Shown one piece after another: positions 11,475 to 23,279 of a DNA stretch of 56,988 nucleotides (position 1 is its first letter; each line of letters opens with the position of its first letter). The translations under genes were made by a program, and so were the position numbers. Source of the stretch: Bimuria novae-zelandiae CBS 107.79 (taxonomy: Eukaryota > Ascomycota > Dothideomycetes > Pleosporales > Didymosphaeriaceae). Location: NCBI GenBank assembly GCA_010015655.1, contig ML976698.1, positions 1-56,988 on the forward strand, written 5' to 3'. The notes under the pieces were generated by a model. That model was not told the DNA's origin and did no database searches. It worked only from the letters and a program-made list of their open reading frames with translations.

Positions 11475-12422
11475 GCGGGTGCGCTATGACAGTCGGGACG
11501 GAGTCGGGTCTCATTCGGGTCTCTGGTTCGGGTGGTTCACCATGGACATGACGGAGTTGCAGTGGGCATGATCATCGTGTACAGTTACGAGGAATGCCTG
11601 AAAACTCTTGCACTGGGCCGGCAAGATGGGACGGCGTTTGAGATCTCATGAGTCGGTCAGCTACCCATCCAATGCATATCATGGACCTTTCTATTTCCCA
11701 AATACAATCCTTCCACTAGCCTGCGCGCGAGTCGATTTATACTTGCGAAGGATAATGAAGTGAGGGTGTGGTGGAGCTCTGATACCAGGACGCGACGAAC
11801 TGAGCAAACTCTGGAATGCTTGAATAGCCTTCGGTCACGTCTGCTATACCAGACTATACTGCACAATACCCTCGTGGCACGGACTTGAAATTTCACCCTA
11901 CGCTCGGCCGTTATGTTACCTATTCTAGCACATCTTGTGTCACGCCCTCCTGGGACAGCACCGCATTCGAACATCTCCTTACACGTCATTTCAGCGCCGT
12001 ACTACTCATCTTCTGATTCATCCACCCTGTTCCGCCCCCAACTACCCATTCTGTTTGAGCATGCTGACATGTACACTTCTCGCGCGAACAAAGCACCTCA
12101 CCTAAACCTCCCGGACCCCAGATTATGCAGACAAAAAGTCCGTGGAGCCAAAACTCCGGACTAGTGTCACAGTGTTGCACCGCGTAGCTTATTTCGACGG
12201 CATTGTAGACACTAAAATAGGTGCTAGAGGCGTTTCATGATGTTATTACATTTTCATGTGTTGGTTATCATGATGGGTATAGAGGTACATAAGCAACAGA
12301 GGAATGTAGGGTGATACATCAGACCACAGCGCCCCCGGCTCCCTTGGAGCTACCTTGGTTGGTGGCAACAAGCTACATCATCGTAATCTGTCTGCTCGAT
12401 AGCGATGTAAATACTACAACAC
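11475..12422. other. Convergent 3' regions of RPS24 and VPS72, no gene seen
   Basis: The two flanking genes point toward each other. Frames of up to 110 codons here have no recognisable content. Confidence 0.5.
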
Positions 12423-14537
12423 TCAAGTTGTCGTAGCAGTAGCCGCCTGCTCCGTCTTCACTATTTCAGCCGGAGCCGGGGCTTGGTTCTCCTTCAGAGG
12501 CTCCGCACCGCCATCAACCATCTCACCAACCACTGCCTCTACAGCCTTCGGCTCAATAGGAGTCTGTACCGCTGGAGCTGGAGCTGGCTTCACCGGCGCC
12601 TTTTTCTCCATCTCCAAGAACCTCCTCGGCACGCCCGCTGCGGGCGCCATCCCCAGGAACCCCTTCCCGCGACTCTGCATCGGCTTCGCCCGGCCACCAA
12701 CGTAGCACCCAAGCTCACCACACCACACGAAGCCTCCGCCCACAACGCCCCGCAGCACGCCAAAAGCCCGACTATCGCGGTACGCAATGCCCGTCTCCGG
12801 ATCGCGGTAGCGCGCTTCCTTGTTGCTCACGGCGCAGAGTTCCTTCTTCGGCTTCGCGAGGGCTTCTTTCTCCTTTTTAGTCTTGGGTGCGTTGAGCATA
12901 GTTGTAACATAGGCCGTAGCTTCGGGCACGCTCCAGTTGAAGAGCGTGGTTGAGAGCTGGACGAGCGCCGCTTTGTCTCTCTCCTTAAGCAGGCTTGCTG
13001 TGCTGCGCGCGCGTGAAGACGTTGGTGCTGCAGCATCAAGGTCGGGGAAGGCTGAAAGGATGAGGAGGTTGCGGAGTGCGCGGCGGATGACCTTTTTGCG
13101 TGGGGGAGCTGGTGGTGGCAGTGGCGCAGGCGGATTTTGGAACTGCTGTAGTAGAGCTTGGGGAGAGAGCGTGGAGACTTGGGGCTGAGAGAAGAGGGAG
13201 GAAGTGAGTGAGATGTCGCCAAGAGAGTGCGAGGTCGAGAGGAAAGGGTTCGGGGGTAGTCCTTGTTGGGAGGATTGAAGGAAGGGATTCGGAGGGAGAT
13301 CTGGGACGGAGGTGGAGGGGTTTGGGGGTTGCGAGTATTGCTCCATGCCGAAGAGGAAAGAGTCGGAGTTTTCGGGTGGAGCGAACATGACGCTGTTCGA
13401 GAAGGGCAGCCCTTGCGAGAGTGTCACGTCGGGTTTTGACGACGTCGGCGGTGGACCTACTGTCTGCGAAGTCGTCATGACGTTCGGCGGTTGCGATGTC
13501 TGCGATTGATCGACGGGAATAGATGTCTGCTGGTCCGTCTGATCGCCGGAGGCAAATTGCCCATTTGTCGAATCCACAACGGGCGCTTCCTTGTTCAGTT
13601 TTTCGTCTAGATCCGCTAGTTTAGGGGCATCCTTCCCTGTGTACTTTATCTTGTCGTCGACCCAGATGGCGGGACCGCTATAGAAGCGGATGAACGGCCC
13701 CTCAATCTGCCTGTTCTTGAGGGCATCGATCTTGGCTTGCCTTTCGGCGGCTCTTTGCTCCTCGGCTTCCTCCCAGCGATGCAGTGTCTTCTTGTTGATG
13801 CGCTCCACGCGGGCAGCTTCCGCTAGACGCTCGGCCTGGGTCAGCGGCTTTGGCTCATCCTTGGCTTTGCGCGCCTCTGCCGCCTTCATCATGGCTAGAG
13901 TCTCGTCGCGACGCTGGTCCTTCTCCTTTAGTTTCGCCAGCGTGTGCTCCTTGTTTGCCATTGTTTGCTTCCGCGAGGATGTTCGTATGGGCCCATCTTC
14001 CTCGGTGGGTATCCAGCTCGCCCGCTCAGACTTCTTCTTCGGTCGCGGCACGGGCGGTGCTGGTGACTGCGCGGAGGTAGACGGGACATCGAGTTTGACG
14101 CGCTTGCGCGAGGCGGCGGCGGCCAGACGTGCGGCGAACGGGTTGGTAGCTGGCTTCCGTTTCTTTATCCGTTCCTGACGCTCTGCCTTGCGAACCTCCT
14201 TCTCGCCGGCGTCATCATCGTCTCCATCGTCCTCGTCCTCGGAAGACGATGAGTCTAGGTTGTAGTCCTCCTGCTCATTCGCATCGTCGCCCACGAACTC
14301 CTCCTCGTTGGCCGCCTCTTCCCACTCCTCTCCCCACTCCTCCTCTTCGGCCGACTTGGCCAGGAGCGTCGCCATGCGGTTGCCCGCGTTTGATCTCCGC
14401 GCACGCGAAACAACCATCAGGTCCCCGGGCGCCTCGGGCTTGCTGTCGCCCTCTGACGTCTCTTGCCCGCCATGGCGGTCTGGGTCTACCGGCGGGGTGC
14501 CGTCCATGTTCGTCCACTCTGCTGGGCCCGTGGACAT
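12423..14537 (-). CDS. VPS72: SWR1 chromatin-remodelling subunit VPS72/SWC2 (YL1 family)
   Basis: A single uninterrupted frame of 704 codons. The N-terminal YL1 region starts with SRARRSNAGNRMATLLAKS and continues with long acidic runs (EEEEWGEEWEEAANEEEF, DSSSSEDEDDGDDDD), then a basic part with KKRKPATNPFAARLAAAASR. The C-terminal YL1_C domain lies at about residues 565-600 (SNKEARYRDPETGIAYRDS, then AFGVLRG). The middle is Pro/Ser/Gln-rich, and the tail after the YL1_C domain is Ala/Pro-rich. In yeast this subunit binds H2A.Z-H2B and nucleosome-free DNA within the nuclear SWR1 complex. The low-complexity middle makes it longer than many homologs but is typical of filamentous fungi. The ATG at 14537 precedes the conserved region by about 40 codons. 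Confidence 0.92.
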   Translation of the reverse strand: MSTGPAEWTNMDGTPPVDPDRHGGQETSEGDSKPEAPGDLMVVSRARRSNAGNRMATLLAKSAEEEEWGEEWEEAANEEEFVGDDANEQEDYNLDSSSSEDEDDGDDDDAGEKEVRKAERQERIKKRKPATNPFAARLAAAASRKRVKLDVPSTSAQSPAPPVPRPKKKSERASWIPTEEDGPIRTSSRKQTMANKEHTLAKLKEKDQRRDETLAMMKAAEARKAKDEPKPLTQAERLAEAARVERINKKTLHRWEEAEEQRAAERQAKIDALKNRQIEGPFIRFYSGPAIWVDDKIKYTGKDAPKLADLDEKLNKEAPVVDSTNGQFASGDQTDQQTSIPVDQSQTSQPPNVMTTSQTVGPPPTSSKPDVTLSQGLPFSNSVMFAPPENSDSFLFGMEQYSQPPNPSTSVPDLPPNPFLQSSQQGLPPNPFLSTSHSLGDISLTSSLFSQPQVSTLSPQALLQQFQNPPAPLPPPAPPRKKVIRRALRNLLILSAFPDLDAAAPTSSRARSTASLLKERDKAALVQLSTTLFNWSVPEATAYVTTMLNAPKTKKEKEALAKPKKELCAVSNKEARYRDPETGIAYRDSRAFGVLRGVVGGGFVWCGELGCYVGGRAKPMQSRGKGFLGMAPAAGVPRRFLEMEKKAPVKPAPAPAVQTPIEPKAVEAVVGEMVDGGAEPLKENQAPAPAEIVKTEQAATATTT

Positions 14538-16518
14538 GATGCGCGCGGGGAGCTGGCTGAGGCCGTGGATGATGCTATCAGGTGGGATGCAGCGAGGGAA
14601 GGTGCATGCGGATCCTTGAGACGAAGCGAGTGTCTGGCTTTAGCGCGCGGACTGGACAGGGCAGAGCCTGCGGTCGAGCTTCGAGAAGGAAGACGTGGAA
14701 GTTTCCGTTCATGTGCTTTCTTGGGTCAGGCCCTGACGGCGTTTATGCACGTGCAAAGGGTGCAAAACGGACGGTACAACACCTGCAATAGGGCTGTCGG
14801 TTTATGCGCAGGCGTTTGCGCGTTTCATGGTGGGAGGCACGGAGTATGTTCGTTAGTGGTTTGAACTTTGACGTGACCAAGATCACAAAAGCATCCACGA
14901 TCTGCAGGATGCTGAAAGTAGAAAAGGCTCACATGCGCCAAGTGCGCTGAAACGTAGCGCTGCTCGGGCTGTCTATCCGAGGAGAGTCGCGGAGCCAAAA
15001 CCTAGCGCCCGCTGCGCTTGCGAGTGCTCGAAGCCCTGGAATCCGCACATCTGGTTCGGTTTGACAAGCAGTCTGTCTAATTACCTGGATAGTGTTTGCG
15101 GAACGCTTCCTATGGTGCCTAGGCGCATGACATGAGTAGGACCAACCTCGGAAGAATGCTATACAAGTGCCTGGTGTGCGGGCACCTGGGCTAAAAATAA
15201 AGCCAGCTTCTATAGTTCGTCCTGCGCAGCCCAAAGGCACAGTGCAGGCTGAGCATAATGGCTCGTCTCCACAGCTACTGATCGTCCGCTGCTATGTACT
15301 CGTAGTCTATAATCCGCACTGATGGTGGAGAAGGGACACCCCGGAAGCATGTGTGACAGGCAGACATCCATCCAGCGTTTAGACGTATGCCATTGGTGTA
15401 TCCTATGCACAGTTGATTGAGATACAAACTCACGGGCGATGTGTGATGGGATATGGCGAAGGAGGATTCCAGCAGCGCCGCTGGGCTATGCGATTCCTCC
15501 CACTGCACCTAGAATGCTTCTTAAAGCAACGGCACTAGCTCCCGAGAATCTGTAGAATAAATACCACGGTAGGGCCAATGGCAGTCGCAAGCGGGGCAGG
15601 ACCACGTCAGACGCAGCGACGGTGTCGTTCGACGTTGTTTCATGTGCGGGTGGGCCAGTTACGAGTAGACGGCAGCGCCCTCACTGCCCCCCTATTGCGC
15701 GTGCGGTCCAGTGCGCTGCAGTGGCATGCAGCAGAGCAGATCAACAGGCGGCAGCCCCCGTCCAACATCAAACCGCGCCAGTACATCCTCAGGATCGCGT
15801 TTCCCGGCCCCTTCAACGTGCTTGCTTGGGCGTTTTGAGTCGTCCTGTCGTCCGTGTCCCTGGCCCAGTGCGCTCAGCGCTAGTATTCTACGCGAATTGT
15901 TACTTTACCTGCACGGCACCCAACCTCCACTCCTCCTGCGCTCCCGCATCTCTTCCGTCTCTGTCCGCCAGCCCATCGAGCGAAGGTGTTAATCGCCCTT
16001 AATCTTCCTATTTGCTTCGCTTCTCCAGGCTGCTCGCGGCTTGTTTATTGCTGTATCGTAATCAGGGCCTCCGCCGGCGACGACCTGTGTCTCAATCACA
16101 CACGAGACCAAGCCCGCCCGTCCACTCCTTGATTGACCCTCGCCTGCGTTGAACGCGCTCCCTCTGCCGACACAACGCTTGCCGACCCAGGTCTGCACCG
16201 CACTCTCTCTAACCAGTTCGCCCAGCCCTGCCCGCCTGCGACCAGCTGCATCCGCATTCGAAAGAGCCGCCTGCACTGCACCGCCGCCCGTCAGAGCACG
16301 CCGAATCCTAGGGGTGCATATTTGTACTGCAAAATCCGCAACACCGCCTTTGCAGCACACACAAACGGCGTTGACTCGCTGGCAGTAGCCCGCTCGCCTC
16401 ACATTCCTTTGGCCGGTACCAACCCACGTTCTGCCGTTACTCTGGTCTTGGTACCTCGATATTACTTCCTCTAGACGAATAGCACCACTCCTCGCAAAGA
16501 CAGGGTCTGTAATTCCTA
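14538..16518. other. 2-kb divergent intergenic region between VPS72 and the PUF gene
   Basis: From about 15,850 to 16,500 the plus strand is rich in C and T with many CTC/CCT runs, as in promoters and leaders of highly expressed fungal genes. Several short frames with ATG occur (for example 15622-16002) and could be upstream ORFs in a long 5' leader of the PUF gene. None looks like a conserved protein. Confidence 0.45.
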
Positions 16519-19500
16519 ATGGCTCCCTCGAACCGCCCGGAGCATCACATCAACCTCAACTACATACCCCAGCTCACCTCGCAGGCCCCGCTGTCGGCCT
16601 CCTCGACCACGTCCGCCTCGCCCACCGAGCCTCCCTCCTCGGGTGGCTCAATTCGCTTCCCAATGCCCTCCACAAGCACGTCGAATCCGCTCGGGGGTGC
16701 CGCTGCAGGCGCGAGGCTTGGAGCAGGGTCTCCGTCGCATGAATACGGCGGCAGATTGTACTCTAAGCGGTTTGTCGCACCCTGAAACCCGCGCTTAGAT
16801 CGCATTTTGGCTAACGTCCGTCGCAGAGCTCGCGAGATCCAAGCGCAGGAAGGCCTCGCTCCCCAAGTTTGGGGTCCTCCTACGAGCGGAAATTCCACGC
16901 CGCTTCGAGAGACCATCCCAGAGTCTCCCAACGGCGAGAGTTTCCCCGACTTTAACGGAGCAATGCCCGAGCCCGCTGCTGCTCAGACTTCTGGCCGCCG
17001 TGCCCGCGCCGGCACTCTTCCCTCTCGATTCTCCCCTTCAGCCGCACCGCCAGGCTTGCTGTCCGGATCCTCTTTCCTTCCCAAGACGGCTCGCCCTACG
17101 CCGTCTACGAGCCCTTTCAAACCCGGCTCCGGCACACCAACTGAGAGTACCGGTTTCGCTGCTCTCGGCACCACAAACGCTGCCGCTAAATCGGCCTTAC
17201 TGTCTCGTCTACGGGCTGGCTCGATGCCGCAGCGACCAGGCTTCCTGCCGCCGGCCGCATCGCCGTTTGGCAACCCCATCTTCTCCACGGGTTGGACCAG
17301 CAGCCGTGACCGCAGCAGCACGCTCCAAAGCATTGCCTCTCTGCCCTCAAATGGCCCCACATCACCTCAATCGTCATTTTCTAGGGATTCTCTCGCCGAT
17401 ACCGATGTGAAGACATTGGACTATCTCGGCCTCGTGGATACTCCCCAGCCATCTCGTGCCACCCTGGCTCCATCGGACATCGAGCTCCTTCTCGAAGGCC
17501 AACGCCACGCTATGAACCAAAATGCAACCGCTGCTGCCAATCGCTTCCGCTCGTACTCGGTCAACGCAAAGGAGAAATATGCCGACGAAGAAGACGAACT
17601 TGACCAGGCCGCATACGGCAACTACAGTGGGACCATGACCCCCGCTGAGGCCAGTGCTTTAGCCATTCACGAAGCAGTTCGACAGCATAATCTGGAAGTT
17701 CAGGCATTTGCCAATTTTGCCAGCGCTACTCGTCCTCGTGCTCGCACTGCAGGCGTTCTCGACTCGCCGTCTCAGCGCAATCTCATGCGAAGCTACCACC
17801 CGACTTCGTCTCGTCTTGATAGCAGCCTCACCGCCGCCGATCTGACTGAAGACGCTGAGTACAGCCTGACTGAAGCCGTAAAGAACCTTCAGCTTGGCGG
17901 TAAGCCGAGCTCAAACCTCGGTGACGATACTCTGGAGGGGCCGACCCGCGCTCTTTGGCTCGGCAACATCCCCTCATCTACCACTGTTTCATCCCTCGAC
18001 GTAATCTTCAAGGCTTTCGGTCCCATTGAGTCCACCCGTGTTCTGACGCACAAGAACTGTGGATTCGTCAATTACGAGAATATTGACAGCGCGATCCAGG
18101 CAAAGCTGCAGCTGAATGGCAAGGAAATTTTCCCTGGTGCTGGCCCAGTGCGCATCGGTTATGCCAAGGTTCCCAGCGCCGCAGCTACCCCTGGTCACAA
18201 CGGTCTCTTCCCATCGCCAAGTCCCGACCCATTGGCCAAATCCCAAGCCGAAGGTGCGACTATGTCAAACAACAACACGAAGGCTAATGGCGCCCGCGCT
18301 GAGAGTGCCAATGTTCCTCTTACTACCCCTGAGCTAAACGACATTCGTGCTGATATCGTCAATATTGTGAAAGAGTTGGGTGCCACAGACGAAGAGCAGC
18401 TGCGTATTTCGTCGCAGCTCGAGCAAGCCATTCAGAACAATGACTACGTCTCCGAGATTCCTCCAGTCGAGGAACCAAGTCACACTCGTGTGCATGATGC
18501 GCCGCGTTTGCGGGAGATCCGCAAGCGAATCGACAACAACTCTTGCTCGCAGCCTGAGATTGAAGAGATCGCCATGAACATGCTCCCAGAGATCGCTGAG
18601 CTTTCGTCTGATTATCTGGGCAACACGGTTGTACAGAAGTTGTTCGAATACTGCTCTGAGCCTACAAAGGAGGCCATGCTTCGTGAGATCGCTCCCCACC
18701 TGGCCAAGATTGGCATCCACAAGAACGGGACTTGGGCGGCACAAAAGATTATTGACGTCGCTAGAACCCCTGCTCTGCAGAAGATGGTTGTCGATGCTCT
18801 CCGTCCCTATGCTGTGGCCCTCTTTCTCGACCAGTTCGGCAATTACGTTATGCAAGGTTGCCTCCGCTATTCTGCGCCGTTGAACAATTTCATTTTCGAA
18901 GCCATGCTCGCTCGGCTTTGGGATCTTGCTCAAGGCCGCTTTGGCGCGCGTGCGATGCGGGCATGCTTGGAGAGCCACTATGCGACCAAGGACCAGCAGC
19001 GAATGGTAGCCGCCGCAATTGCCCTCCACAGCGTGCAGCTTGCTACTAATGCGAACGGTGCCTTGCTCCTCACATGGTTCCTCGATACCTGCAACTTCCC
19101 TAGGCGCCGCACCGTTCTCGCCCCCAGGCTTGTTCCCCACATTGTGCACCTGTGCACTCACAAGGTCGCCTACTTGACGGTTTTGAAGATCATCAACCAG
19201 CGGAACGAGCCCGATGCTCGTGACACCATTCTCCAAACGTTGTTTTTCTCACCCAATGACCAGGTTCTGGAGGACATCCTCATTGATCAGAACTGTGGCG
19301 CCACTTTGATCTTCAAGGTGTTGACAACTCCTTTCTTTGACGAAAAGATCCGTGCGGACGTTGTTCAGAACGTGCGCAATGTCTTGACACGCATCAAGGC
19401 ACAACCAGGACAGGGATACAAGCGATTGATGGACGAAGTCAATCTATCCACTCGCGGTGGCCCTGGCCATCGGGATCACTCCCAGACTCGACCCGCTTCT

Positions 19501-20026
19501 TCTCGGGACAGTCCTGCAGGCTCCCACGCTGAGCCTCGCCAATTCTATCCAGGTGTCGGTGCTCCCGGAATGGACCCCATCGCGCTTCAGCGGACTGCAA
19601 GCATGGACTCAAATGGCTTCGACCCGCAGTTTCCCATGAGTGCGAGTGGCCCTATGCTCATGCCGGGTATGCAGGCCATGACGGGGCCGCAACAACTCCA
19701 GTACCAACAACTGCTTGCATCACAGACACGGGGCCAGCCTTTCTACCCGCAGATGAACGGCTTCCAACCCCCGGTATCCGGTATGGACTATAGGAACGTG
19801 AATCCGGTTGCAGCCCCTGGCTTCACTGGTTCACCTATGATGCAACCTGCTGTTCTTGGACAGGGCATGAGTCCAGTGGTGGGCGCACCACAGATGTATC
19901 CTTACGGAATGTACGTGCCTCAACAACAGCAGCAAGCGGCTGGAGGCAGCCAGCGTCGTGGCAGGGTACGTTATGCATTCACGTAATCACAATTATTGCA
20001 ATCAGACTGACTTTACGTAGCGATAA
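16519..20026 (+). CDS. RRM and Pumilio-repeat (JSN1/PUF1-type) RNA-binding protein
   Basis: Exons are 16519-16769, 16827-19965 and 20021-20026, giving 1131 residues. An RRM lies at about residues 456-530 (TRALWLGNIPSSTTVSSLDV; GFVNYENIDSAIQA). Pumilio repeats follow from about 640 to 965, with SSDYLGNTVVQKLFEYCSE, HKNGTWAAQKIID, DQFGNYVMQGCLRY and GRFGARAMRACLE. The C-terminal tail is Met/Pro/Gln-rich. The combination of one RRM and a PUF domain is typical of Jsn1/Puf1 and Puf2 of yeast, which bind mRNAs encoding membrane proteins and mitochondrial functions. The first intron (57 nt) joins RLYSKR to AREIQAQEG. The last intron (19966-20020) leaves a final exon of two codons, CGA TAA, so the protein ends RRGRR; without it translation would stop at 19986 after RVRYAFT. 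Confidence 0.9.
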
Positions 20027-21656
20027 ACGTACGGCGCGAGTTCGAAAGTTCCCGACGGAAATATCAACATCCTACATCTCTACATCATGCGTCATCGATG
20101 ACCTCCGGTTGTAAAGCGTAGCGGCTCTTTCCTTTGGTACATGATCTACTAGACGTACTTCGTCTGACGTCGGATGTCGGAGCGACTCCGACATATTCGC
20201 CTCATCATCTCCTTGCATCATCTCTACTTCGCCAGAGAGAAGGGGAGCAGGCCTACCTTGCCTCTCACGCCATTTTACGACTTGCATGCTTTTTCTCTTC
20301 TCGCGTTCGGTCGGGATGTTGGCTTTTCACTCTGGCAGATATTGCAACCACACTCGTTTCTGTTTGGCTCAGTACGGTGCCCGCTTCAACTTTCGAACAG
20401 CATAACAAATCAAGTGTGCACTTCATCTTCTTGTATCTTACTTCGGCGGCTGCGCGACTTCTGGATAGAGGTCGAGCATATTCGCATTTACACCCCAACA
20501 CCCATCTTCATGTACACGGAATTCTCGAATTGGAGGGGTGGTTTAGGCAACCTTTCTGTGATTCATACCTCCGGAGGCCTCATGTCTGAGGACATGGCCA
20601 TGGTGGAAGGATGAGCCCGATGAGAAGACGATTGGCAAAGGAAAGCAAAAGTGGGATCTGAATCTTAGGGTTATGGTGCTTGGTGGAAAAAATTTTTGGT
20701 GGGAAATACATGCTGTTTTTCTCAGATTTGGACTAGCTCTGTCTAGCGGATAGAAAGGCAATGTAGTCTTCTTCGGCCCATGTGGGGACAATAAGCATTC
20801 GTCTAACTGATTGTTCCTGTTTGTTCTCTCCTCATTTTATTTTCCTGTTCAGATTTTGCCGCTGTGATAGGTGACATGCAAACCTGCATTCAAAGACATC
20901 TTGACTAAAGTCTTGTAACCCGTACAGTATCCAATGATCCTTCTTCCAAAAAGTGATTATATACGATCACGAAGCCAATTTTCTGCAAAATCACGGCTCA
21001 ATCCGCTTATTTCATTCATTACAACGACTAACGGTAATATCATGGCCCGCCATATTCGGTGGTGCGGAATCTTCATAGCCAACTTCTGATCACAAGTCTT
21101 GCTTTACGGAGCAGTTACAACCTTTTTATAATAGGATCTTCAACCATGTTCAACCACCGGGTAATTTCCCGTCGTATCAACAACGATCGCAAAACTGCAC
21201 TAACCCACATGTGAACGACGGAAGTCTCTTTGACGTGCCCCGGTGATATCGCAGCCAGTCTTGCTTACGGGCGGGCTCTTCTCTGTCTGGCGATTTCCAC
21301 CCTGCAGCGACGACAAGCAATGAGGACAGGTGCGTGTATCCAGATGAGCTTCCCGCTACACTTCCGATGGGCTCGATTCGCGTGGCGCGATGCTTTGTCT
21401 TTGCCGCCTTCGAGACAGCTTAGTTGCGTAGGAGCAATCTTCCATTCCGCAACAGAAACGGGAACAAAGAATGTCTGTACATCGCGTTGGTCGCCAGGAT
21501 CCTCGTCCATTCAAAGGGAGAGCCACAGATTTAGTTCAGCCAAATAAGGTTGGTCTCGTCTTCGTCCTCTGTGTTACCCCAGGATGAGCGAAACAAGGAC
21601 CGACCTGCAGGTGCATCCCAGATGATGACATTAGTGGCGAAAGGGAACAATAAATT
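20027..21656. other. Convergent 3' regions of the PUF and CEG1 genes, no gene seen
   Basis: Two overlapping frames at 20134-20614 are open for about 150 codons in different registers but have no motif and probably belong to the 3' untranslated region. The rest looks non-coding. Confidence 0.45.
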
Positions 21657-22963
21657 CTAATCGTCGACGCGGCGCCGCTTGTTTGCATGCTCGTGGTCCT
21701 GTGCAGGGCCGCCGACCTGCATTTGCTTGATAGCCTTCTTGATGGTACCCTCGGCGTTGCGCAGATCCTGCTCGGTTACAGGATCTTCGATACTGTCGAG
21801 CACACTCTCCACTGTGGAGATGTGGTTTGCGTCCGACTTGTCGTCTCGCCAGCGCGGTGTGCCGTCGTCGTCTTTCTTGAAACGCCATTGGCCGTTAGTG
21901 TCGCGGAAGCACTCGATGATGCGGCCATCGAGGCGTTGTTTGAGGCCTTTCAGCATCTCCCATTCTTGCGGCGTGACGGAGAGGTTGTGGGCGAATGGCC
22001 GATAGTCGTTCCTTCCGTGGTTGACGAGGAGTTCGAACTTCGTGGGCATGGCATCGTAATCGGGGTAGGGCGATTGGTCCTCGCCGTCGGGGGAAGGAGC
22101 GATTAGAGGGAATTCGCCGAGGCGGAGCTTGAAGTCAATAGTGTTCTCGTGGGGTGGCTTCCATTTGAGAATGTGCTGATCAGTGCCGAATTCGTATCTG
22201 TGCACACGACGGTTCGCGTTAGTGACTGACTCTTCTTGCGCTTTCGTTAAGAGGGGGAGCAGACTTACTTCGTACCCTTGCACGTAAATATCAGTCCATC
22301 ATTGCCATGCTTCAACTTCGGCATGACCTGCTCGAAGAGGTAGGAGATATGATAACTGTGCTGCTGCTCCTTCTCCTTCACCTGGAACGGTTCCAGAGGC
22401 ATAATTTGTTTATTCTTCGTCAAGAAAGAGTGCCAAGGCTTCATGACCTTTTCCTTCAGCGCCCCCAGCCTCTTGTCCAACGGCTTGTCCGTCATGTTCT
22501 CGCTATCCACGCACAAACAATCAAAGACGTAGAAAATGAGCTTTCTAGTACCGTCTGGGTAGAGGTCATTCACCAGCTCGCCGTCCAGTATGGTCCCATA
22601 GAGGAAGGCTTCTGGAGTGAACAGAGCTCCGTGATATGGTACGCGCAGTGGGGGCCGAACATCGTAATAGTTGTTTTTGCGGTCTATGAGAAAGGTAACA
22701 GGCTCGAAAGCGCCATCCGGGGATTCGATGAAGTTGAGGAACAGCAGACAGCGGAGCCCGTCGGTCTTCTCGCACACGAGATATTCCCGGCGTTGCAGCT
22801 CGCTCAAATGTTGGCGCGCGAAAGACACGGGCTGTGCACCGGGAAAACGAGGATTGTCGCGGTGGAGGAGACTGGCTACTTCGTGCTTGAGGGCTTCGGC
22901 TTCGTCGTGAGGCAGCTGGTAGCCCGGAATCGAGGGCGGCGCGGAGGAGACGTGCGGTGCCAT
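21657..22963 (-). CDS. CEG1: mRNA-capping enzyme guanylyltransferase subunit
   Basis: Exons on the minus strand are 22963-22269 and 22197-21657 with one 71-nt intron, giving 411 residues. The nucleotidyl-lysine motif is EKTDGLR at residues 65-71 (K66 is the predicted GMP-accepting lysine). Further motifs are FLIDRKNNYYDVR, TILDGELV, IFYVFDCLCVDSENM and NDGLIFTCKGT. The second exon completes KYEFGTDQHILKWKPP and carries the OB-fold part. The basic C-terminus (HANKRRRVDD) may be a nuclear signal. The enzyme transfers GMP to the 5' diphosphate end of nascent pre-mRNA in the nucleus, working with the separate triphosphatase of fungi. The length fits filamentous ascomycete homologs. Confidence 0.93.
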
Positions 22964-23279
22964 GGCGGCTACCTTGCAGGTGGTGGTTATTCGTTTCTTT
23001 TACGTATGCCGTGCGGTGAGTTGTGTAGTTGCGGTGGATTATGGCAGACAATGGTTGAGCAATGGTACCAAAGAGCAACGCGCCAAGGCCTGTACGCGGC
23101 GGTACATGCAGGGACCGCGCATCCCCCCACCGCCTTCCATATCCGGCGTTTAGGTTGTACATCCTGGGGTAGCATAGTAGCACAAAACCTCTGGTTTCTG
23201 GACAGCTAAAACAAGTCTTTTGGCATTGACACACATATCATACAAAGCGCGGCGTAGCAGCTCCACTATTCAGCCCATC
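22964..23279. other. CBP3-CEG1 intergenic region
   Basis: 316 bp between two minus-strand genes. It contains the 3' end of the CBP3 transcript and the promoter of CEG1. No other feature was recognised. Confidence 0.5.

Noticed and set aside
12483..14619. Long frames on the strand opposite VPS72
   Set aside because: Shadows of a GC-rich, codon-biased real gene; they have no domains.
20134..20614. Two overlapping frames of about 150 codons
   Set aside because: They lie just after the PUF gene, in different registers, with no motif; most likely untranslated sequence.
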